Below, piece after piece: positions 4,577-8,941 of a stretch of DNA of 8,941 nt; positions within the stretch are counted from its first letter, which is position 1; each line of letters begins with the position of its first letter. Origin of the DNA: an uncultured Blastococcus sp. GTDB lineage: Bacteria; Actinomycetota; Actinomycetes; Mycobacteriales; Antricoccaceae. The stretch covers positions 1-8,941 of the forward strand of contig CAMIGT010000029.1 in the NCBI GenBank assembly GCA_946221975.1, in the 5' to 3' direction. The notes under the pieces were generated by a model. It did not search any database and was not told where the DNA came from. It saw nothing but the letters and a program-made list of their open reading frames with translations. Both the position numbers and the translations under genes were made by a program.

Positions 4577-5842
4577 CTACTTCTGGTAGGGCGCCTTGTA
4601 CTCCTCGGCGTCCTTCGACGCCGACAGGTCCTTCACGATCGTCAGGCCGTCGGCGGTCGACGGGTCGACGGTGAGCACGAAGCCCTCACGCGTGGTGGGC
4701 GCGCCTGGATCGGAGAAGTCCAGCGTCCCGGTCAGGCCTTGGGTGTCGACGTTGGTCAGCTTCTTGCGCGCATCCATCACGCCTTGCCGGGTCATATCGC
4801 CGTCTTCGCAGGCCTGGTTGAGGATCTCGCCCCAGACGATGCCGGCGGTGTAGCCCTGGAAGACCGACGGCTGCGGCTTGTCGGTGTACTTCTTCTGGTA
4901 CGTCGCGAGCAGCTCCTTGGCCTTCGGGATGTCGGCGCTCATCGGGGCAAACGAGCTGACGAACCAGAACTGCTTCAACGGCTCGACCAGTGACTGGTCA
5001 GCCAGCAGCGACGGCGCGAACGTCGGGCCGTTGCCCATCAGTGGCACGTTGAGGCCCTGTGCCACGTTTTGCACCGCGATCGACCCGGTGGCCGCGGGGC
5101 TGGTCGTCAGCAGGATCGCCTTGACACCAGCGTCTTTAAGCTTCGCGACCGTAGCCGTCATATCGCTGTCGGTGGCCGCGATCGGCTCGGAGGTGACGTC
5201 GAGGTTGTACTTCTCGGCGTAGAACTTCACGCCGAGGGCGGCGTTCTGTCCGTACTCGGAGTCGACGTAGATGTGCCCGATCTTGTCGCCATCGGCGATC
5301 TTGCCCTCGTCCTTCAGCCAGGCGAGGCCGTTGATCATCTCGACGTCGTACGTCTCGCCGATCATCAGCGGCGACTCGATGTCGAGGTTGCTTGATGCCC
5401 ACGAGGTGGTCGCGGCCAGCATGTTGTCCGAGGCGAGCTTCTGCTTCAAAGCAGCGAGGATCGGCGAGCCGAGCAGCTGTAGCAGGCCGAGGACCTCGGT
5501 CTTCTGCTGGTCGTAGAGCGGCAGGGCATTGTCCGGCTTGTAGCCGTTGTCCTGGGTGTCGATCTCGATCTTCCGCTCGCAGATGCCGCCGGCGGCGTTG
5601 ACCTCCTCGACCCACATCTCGTTGGCCTGTGTCGCGCCGAGCCCGCCGACCTTGAACGCGCCGGACAGGTCGGTCTGGATGCCGAGCGTGATGGTGTCGT
5701 CGGTGACGCCGACGTCGGCCTTCAGCTCTCCTGCCCCGCCGCCACCGCCGGAGGAGTCAGCAGCCTTCGTGCTGCAGCCGGTCAGCACGAGGGCCGTGGT
5801 CAGCGCCGCTGCCACAGCCGAATAGGAGGTCTTACGGATCAT
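4577..5842 (-). CDS. ABC transporter substrate-binding lipoprotein (branched-chain amino acid type)
   Basis: This 421-residue periplasmic-binding-protein family 6 (LivK-like, type I fold) lipoprotein carries a lipoprotein signal peptide: MIRKTS, a hydrophobic stretch (8-20), and the lipobox L20-T21-G22-C23, after which a Gly/Ser linker precedes the mature domain. Family features are ITLGIQTDLSGAFKVGG (51-67), the VNAAGGI segment (81-87), QDNGYKP (97-103), GHIYVDSEYGQNAA (189-202) and DMTATVAKLKDAGVKAILL (227-245). Cys88 and Cys345 could form a disulfide. A GAGGAG site (plus-strand 5847-5853) sits at the right distance before the ATG. No permease or ATPase genes lie nearby, so it is an orphan binding protein; the ligand could be an amino acid, amide, aromatic acid or other small organic. 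It is convergent with the MBL gene with no spacer. Confidence 0.93.
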   Translation of the reverse strand: MIRKTSYSAVAAALTTALVLTGCSTKAADSSGGGGGAGELKADVGVTDDTITLGIQTDLSGAFKVGGLGATQANEMWVEEVNAAGGICERKIEIDTQDNGYKPDNALPLYDQQKTEVLGLLQLLGSPILAALKQKLASDNMLAATTSWASSNLDIESPLMIGETYDVEMINGLAWLKDEGKIADGDKIGHIYVDSEYGQNAALGVKFYAEKYNLDVTSEPIAATDSDMTATVAKLKDAGVKAILLTTSPAATGSIAVQNVAQGLNVPLMGNGPTFAPSLLADQSLVEPLKQFWFVSSFAPMSADIPKAKELLATYQKKYTDKPQPSVFQGYTAGIVWGEILNQACEDGDMTRQGVMDARKKLTNVDTQGLTGTLDFSDPGAPTTREGFVLTVDPSTADGLTIVKDLSASKDAEEYKAPYQK

Positions 5843-5949
5843 GGGTGCTCCTCGCGGAAGGTCCGGACGTGCGGACCGATACAGAATGGGGTTCGGTCTA
5901 ACTTAGCCGCTCCCTACCCGCTCGCGAGCAGCACCACACATCTCGCTTG
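5843..5949 (-). promoter_or_regulatory. Upstream region of the binding-protein gene with hairpin
   Basis: This is the 107-bp gap between the hemerythrin stop and the lipoprotein start. It holds an inverted repeat GGTCCG-gacgtg-CGGACC at 5860-5877, just upstream of the ribosome binding site and so probably in the 5' leader or overlapping the promoter, and a 10-bp palindrome GCTCGCGAGC at 5920-5929. Either could be an operator, or the latter a weak terminator stem for the hemerythrin gene. No convincing promoter hexamers were identified. Confidence 0.35.
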
Positions 5950-6501
5950 CTACTCGTCGTCGAGCAGTCCTTCGCGCTCGGCCTTCTTCACGATCCGGCG
6001 GACGTTGGAGATCCGTCCACAGTCCGATTCGAGCTGCTTGGCGCGTTCGCGACACCAGACGTCACCGAGCTCGCGGCGGCGCTTGTCCGGCACCTCTTCA
6101 CGCGCCGGATTCAAGATGGTGAGCTCTTCCTCGGCGAGATGGTGGGCGACTGCGTTTCTGAGCTTCTCGACGGCATCCTCGAACGCCTGCGTATCGGTGC
6201 CCTTCAACTCGAGTACGGCGAGCAGCGCCTCGTTGCCCTCGGCATGCTCTTCCTCGCCGTGCTCCTCCTCGTGCTCGCCGATCGCATCGCGCTTGCGCAG
6301 GACGGGGTAGATGAACTCTTCCTCCACCTCGGCGTGCGCGACGTGCAGCGCAGCGAACGCACGGCGTACGGCGTCGCGATCGCTGGACTTGTCCCGCAGC
6401 TGGCGCAGCAGATGCTCGAACCGGGCATGATCGTCGAGAATCAAGGCGATAATGTCGCCCTGCATCGGGCGACCGAGGTCGATGACGGTGTCGTTGCTCA
6501 T
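5950..6501 (-). CDS. Hemerythrin HHE cation-binding domain protein
   Basis: This 183-residue cytosolic protein has one hemerythrin/HHE four-helix domain covering about residues 14-133. Candidate iron ligands are H25 (ILDDHARFE), H56 with E60 (HVAHAEVEEEFIYP), H86 (HAEGNEAL) and H120/H121 with E125 (VAHHLAEEELTILNP). These are the classic helix-by-helix pattern of diiron-carboxylate HHE proteins, which bind oxygen or nitric oxide or sense oxidative stress. Between helices lies an unusually charged segment, GEHEEEHGEEEHAEGNE (75-91). A basic C-terminal tail (RRRELGD, then RRIVKKAE) follows the domain and has two cysteines (C150, C161). The ATG at 6501 has no strong Shine-Dalgarno site. The gene is transcribed divergently from the SDR gene across a 57-bp gap and could be co-transcribed with the lipoprotein gene downstream. 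Confidence 0.9.
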   Translation of the reverse strand: MSNDTVIDLGRPMQGDIIALILDDHARFEHLLRQLRDKSSDRDAVRRAFAALHVAHAEVEEEFIYPVLRKRDAIGEHEEEHGEEEHAEGNEALLAVLELKGTDTQAFEDAVEKLRNAVAHHLAEEELTILNPAREEVPDKRRRELGDVWCRERAKQLESDCGRISNVRRIVKKAEREGLLDDE

Positions 6502-6558
6502 GTCAGCGTCGATACCCGCTGAGACCGGCCGTAATCAGCTGACTCGCGAGGTGATGTT
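6502..6558. promoter_or_regulatory. Short divergent promoter region, hemerythrin / SDR
   Basis: Only 57 bp separate the two divergent start codons, so both promoters must overlap each other or the coding ends. It contains the palindrome TCAGCTGA at 6535-6542, a possible shared operator, and a ribosome binding site GAGGTG at 6548-6553 for the rightward gene. No confident -10/-35 pair is visible. Confidence 0.35.
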
Positions 6559-7317
6559 GTGATGTCCAGTCGGAGCGTTGTCGTGACCGGGGCGGGCTCG
6601 GGGATCGGCCGGGCGGTCTCGCTGGCGCTGCTGGCTCGAGGGCATCGGGTGACCCTGGCCGGGCGGCGCGCCGAGCGCCTGACGGAGACCGTCGAGCTCG
6701 CCGGGGCCGGCGCTCGCGACCGCGTCGTCGTCGTGACCGCGGACGTCACCGACGCCGCGCAGGTCTCAGCGATCTTCGACGCGGCGGTCGCCGGGCACGG
6801 ACGGGTCGATGCGGTCTTCAACAACGCCGGCTCGTGGGGCAGCCCCGGCGCGGTCGACGAGATCACCGTCGAACAGTGGCGGGAGGCGGTCGATCTCAAC
6901 GTGACCGGGACGTTCCTGTGCGCCGCCGAGGCCGTGCGGCGGATGAAGTCCCAGTCACCGCAGGGCGGGCGGGTCATCAACAACGCCTCGATCTCCGCCC
7001 ACGTGCCGCGCCCGCGGTCGGTCGCCTACACGACCACCAAGCACGCGATCACCGGACTGACCAAGTCGATCGAGCTCGACGGGCGGGGGTACGGCGTACG
7101 CGCCACCCAGCTCGACATCGGCAACGCCGCGACCGAGATGACATCGGGAATCGCGCGAGGTGCGGTGCAGGCCGACGGGTCGAAGCGCGCCGAACCGACG
7201 TTCGATGTCACCCACGTCGGCGAGCTGGTCTGCTACGTCGTCGAGCTGCCGCTGGACGTGACGATGCCGTGGGTGACGATCGCGGCCGCCGAGATGCCCT
7301 GGATCGCCCGCGGCTAG
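6559..7317 (+). CDS. Short-chain dehydrogenase/reductase (SDR)
   Basis: This classical SDR has 252 residues if it starts at GTG 6559, or 251 from the adjacent ATG at 6562; GAGGTG at 6548-6553 suits either. The coenzyme motif TGAGSGIG is at 10-17, with R36-R37 after the second strand (LAGRRAER), which suggests NADP(H) preference. D62 is in TADVTD, the NNAG motif is at 88-91, N114 is in DLNVTG, the catalytic serine is S144 (NNASIS), and Y157 and K161 form YTTTK. The active-site tetrad N-S-Y-K is therefore complete. The C-terminal ending with MPWVTIAAAEMPWIARG resembles a recurring actinobacterial SDR subgroup. The substrate cannot be read from sequence. The next gene starts 38 bp downstream on the same strand, but a -35-like TTGACC lies in between, so it may have its own promoter. 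Confidence 0.93.
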   Translation: MMSSRSVVVTGAGSGIGRAVSLALLARGHRVTLAGRRAERLTETVELAGAGARDRVVVVTADVTDAAQVSAIFDAAVAGHGRVDAVFNNAGSWGSPGAVDEITVEQWREAVDLNVTGTFLCAAEAVRRMKSQSPQGGRVINNASISAHVPRPRSVAYTTTKHAITGLTKSIELDGRGYGVRATQLDIGNAATEMTSGIARGAVQADGSKRAEPTFDVTHVGELVCYVVELPLDVTMPWVTIAAAEMPWIARG

Positions 7318-7320
7318 TCC

Positions 7321-7349
7321 TTGACCGGTCACCGCCCCTGCGCCACGGT
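7321..7349 (+). promoter_or_regulatory. Candidate promoter with overlapping palindrome
   Basis: TTGACC at 7321-7326 matches the -35 consensus well and, 17 bases later, CACGGT at 7344-7349 sits where a -10 box should be. It lies 6 bases before the ATG at 7356, again a leaderless spacing. The -10 match is poor. The perfect palindrome TGACCGGTCA (7322-7331) overlaps the -35 and would suit a repressor site. A weak GGTGG (7347-7351) could instead be a ribosome binding site. Confidence 0.35.
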
Positions 7350-7355
7350 GGTCGT

Positions 7356-7928
7356 ATGACCGAAGTCGTGCTGTTTCACCACGTGCTGGGGCTGACCCCC
7401 GGCGTGACCGACCTCGCCGACCGCCTGCGCGCTGCCGGACACTCGGTGCACACGCCAGATCTCTTTGACGGCAAGACTTTCAGTGACCTTCCCGCCGGGT
7501 TGGCGTTCGTCCAGGGGTTGGGGTTTGGCACCCTCCTGGACCGGGGAATGGCGGCGGTCGACGAACTTCCGACGGACATGGTGTATGCCGGGATGTCGCT
7601 CGGCGTCCTTCCCGCCCAGATGCTCACCCAGCGGCGCCCGGGCGCGCTGGGTGGGATCTTCCTCGAGTCGTGCGTGCCGGAGTCCGAGTTTGGCCCGTGG
7701 CCGGCCGGCGTCCCGGCCCAGGTGCACGGCATGGACGCGGACCCGTTCTTCGCCGGCGAGGGCGACATCGATAACGCGCAGTCGCTCGCCGAATCCGAGC
7801 CGGGGGTCGTCGTCTACACCTACCCCGGTGACCGGCACCTCTTCACCGACTCCAGCCTGCCGACGTACGACGCCGAGGCCACCGACCTCGTCCTCGACCG
7901 GGCGCTCGCGTTCCTGGCCGATCGCTGA
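7356..7928 (+). CDS. Dienelactone hydrolase-family alpha/beta hydrolase
   Basis: This is a 190-residue cytosolic alpha/beta hydrolase; the real gene starts at ATG 7356, although the frame is open much further upstream through the SDR gene. Blocks typical of small actinobacterial dienelactone-hydrolase-like proteins are VLFHHVLGLTPGV (5-17), AGHSVHTPDLFDGK (27-40), YAGMSLGVLPAQ (77-88), WPAGVPAQVHGMDADPFF (115-132) and VYTYPGDRHLFTD (153-165). The likely catalytic triad is S81 in G-M-S-L-G, D128 and H161. The nucleophile is serine rather than the cysteine of true carboxymethylenebutenolidase, so esterase- or lactonase-type chemistry is more likely than dienelactone hydrolysis. The stop TGA overlaps the start of the PHP gene (TGATG), implying translational coupling. 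The physiological substrate is unknown. Confidence 0.88.
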   Translation: MTEVVLFHHVLGLTPGVTDLADRLRAAGHSVHTPDLFDGKTFSDLPAGLAFVQGLGFGTLLDRGMAAVDELPTDMVYAGMSLGVLPAQMLTQRRPGALGGIFLESCVPESEFGPWPAGVPAQVHGMDADPFFAGEGDIDNAQSLAESEPGVVVYTYPGDRHLFTDSSLPTYDAEATDLVLDRALAFLADR

Positions 7929-8941
7929 TGGACTCACCGCTCGCACCGCTCGCGGTGCCGGTATCTCCGCAAGATGCCCTGCGGCGTACGGCGTTCCTGC
8001 TGGAACGCCGGATGGAGAGCAGCTATCGGATCGAGGCCTTCCGCAAGGCACTCGATGTCGTGCTGGCGTTACAGCCAGGCGAGCTCGAATACCGCATCCA
8101 GCTCGGCACTCTGCAGAAGCTCGACGGGATCGGCAAGACCACGGCGTCACTGATCACCGAAGCCGCGCAGGGAAAACTCCCGACATACCTGCAGAAGTTG
8201 CAGGACGAAGCCGAGCCGTTGACCGAGGACGGCGCTGAGATTCGGGCCGCGCTTCGCGGCGACCTGCACCTGCACAGCAACTGGTCCGACGGCGGCAGCT
8301 CGATCGAGGCGATGGCCGCGACGGCGATCGACCTCGGCCACGAGTACGCCGTACTCACCGACCACTCGCCGCGGCTGCAAGTTGCCAACGGGCTATCGGC
8401 TGAGCGCCTCACCGAGCAGCTGCAGATCATCGAGATGATGAACGCGATGTTCGATGGTTTCCGGCTCCTCAAAGGGATCGAGGTCGACATCCTCGAGGAC
8501 GGCGCACTCGACCAGACTCCGCAGATGCTCGCTGAGCTCGACGTCGTGGTCGCGAGCGTGCACTCCAAGCTGCGCATGCCGTCGTCGGAGATGACGCCGC
8601 GGATGCTGAAGGCAGTGCGCAACCCACGGGTCAACGTGCTCGGTCACTGCACCGGCCGGCTGATCCGCGGCGGGCGCGGCACGCGACCGCAGTCGCAGTT
8701 CGATGCCCGCGCGGTGTTCGACGCGTGCGCCGAAAACGACGTCGCAGTCGAGATCAACTCCAGGCTCGAGCGTGAGGACCCGCCGGACGACCTCATCGCG
8801 CTCGCGCTGGAGCGCGGTTGCCTGTTTTCCATCGACTCCGACGCGCACGCGCCGGGGCAGCTGGAGTTCAAGGCCTACGGCGCTGCCCGCGCCGAACGTC
8901 TCGGCGTACCGCTCGAACGCATCGTCAACACCTGGCCCGTC
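7928..8941 (+). CDS. HhH-PHP domain metal-dependent phosphoesterase, PolX-like (3' end cut)
   Basis: The gene starts at the ATG in TGATG (7928) and is open for 338 codons to the window edge; it probably ends within a few tens of codons, as NTWPV is typical of the C-terminus. Residues 14-95 resemble the N-terminal helical region of family X DNA polymerases, including a helix-hairpin-helix LDGIGKTTA (65-73). There is no nucleotidyltransferase palm domain. The PHP domain follows: HLHSNWSD (H114, H116, D121), TDH (H146), GIEVDIL (E185), VHSK (H212), LGH (H240) and SDAH (D305, H307). All expected metal ligands of a trinuclear PHP centre are present, so an active phosphoesterase or exonuclease-like enzyme is likely, possibly in DNA repair. 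A histidinol-phosphatase role is less likely given the HhH region. It is coupled to the hydrolase upstream. Confidence 0.88.
   Translation, partial: MDSPLAPLAVPVSPQDALRRTAFLLERRMESSYRIEAFRKALDVVLALQPGELEYRIQLGTLQKLDGIGKTTASLITEAAQGKLPTYLQKLQDEAEPLTEDGAEIRAALRGDLHLHSNWSDGGSSIEAMAATAIDLGHEYAVLTDHSPRLQVANGLSAERLTEQLQIIEMMNAMFDGFRLLKGIEVDILEDGALDQTPQMLAELDVVVASVHSKLRMPSSEMTPRMLKAVRNPRVNVLGHCTGRLIRGGRGTRPQSQFDARAVFDACAENDVAVEINSRLEREDPPDDLIALALERGCLFSIDSDAHAPGQLEFKAYGAARAERLGVPLERIVNTWPV

Noticed and set aside
6834..7355. N-terminal extension of the dienelactone-hydrolase-like gene through the SDR gene
   Set aside because: The extension is an Arg-rich out-of-frame translation of the SDR gene. Family homology begins at the ATG at 7356.
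1..8941. CRISPR array, tRNA, rRNA or phage genes
   Set aside because: No regularly spaced repeats, cloverleaf-like segments, rRNA stretches or phage structural or integrase proteins were seen on either strand.

Overview
The window is GC-rich DNA, mostly with G or C in third codon positions. It has GTG starts, a TGATG stop/start overlap and a probable leaderless start. The protein families (a UPF0261/PEP-hydrolase pair, an HPII-type catalase C-domain, actinobacterial SDR and dienelactone-hydrolase types) fit a soil or environmental member of the Actinomycetota. I cannot place it more finely.

Layout. (1) 1-1755, forward: an operon with the C-terminal part of a Tm-1-like UPF0261 protein, an intact PEP-hydrolase-type TIM barrel, and the first ~75 codons of a cupin. 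The genes overlap or nearly touch. (2) About 1755-2340: a foreign block of ~580 bp that interrupts this layout. It holds the 5' ends of two divergent genes, a nucleotide-sugar (UDP-glucose/GDP-mannose type) dehydrogenase on the minus strand and a NodU/CmcH-type carbamoyltransferase on the plus strand, with the 106-bp region between them. Both are cut off at the block edges. The cupin on the left lacks its 3' part, and on the right only the C-terminal domain of a large-subunit catalase (KatE/HPII) remains. So four broken genes meet at two junctions. (3) 2739-3238: an intact all-helical protein of unknown function, followed by a strong hairpin. (4) 3326-3679: a decayed flavodoxin/NADPH-dependent FMN reductase-like gene containing a perfect 16-bp inverted repeat and a second hairpin. 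(5) 3707-4576: a metallo-beta-lactamase-fold hydrolase, probably leaderless, whose stop codon abuts that of a convergent gene. (6) 4577-6501, minus strand: a branched-chain-amino-acid-type ABC substrate-binding lipoprotein and a hemerythrin-domain protein. (7) 6559-8941, forward: a short-chain dehydrogenase, a serine-nucleophile dienelactone-hydrolase-family enzyme, and a helix-hairpin-helix/PHP metallophosphoesterase that runs off the right edge.

Most intact genes look like ordinary accessory metabolism, transport and metal or oxidative-stress functions. The part most worth a second look is the four-gene mosaic around 1755-2340. It is either capture of a stray fragment at a repaired chromosome break with loss of flanking DNA, or an assembly chimera. 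The sequence alone cannot decide. The adjacent decayed flavoprotein gene and catalase remnant show that 1.5-3.7 kb is a zone of gene loss. I saw no rRNA, tRNA, CRISPR array, transposase or integrase.
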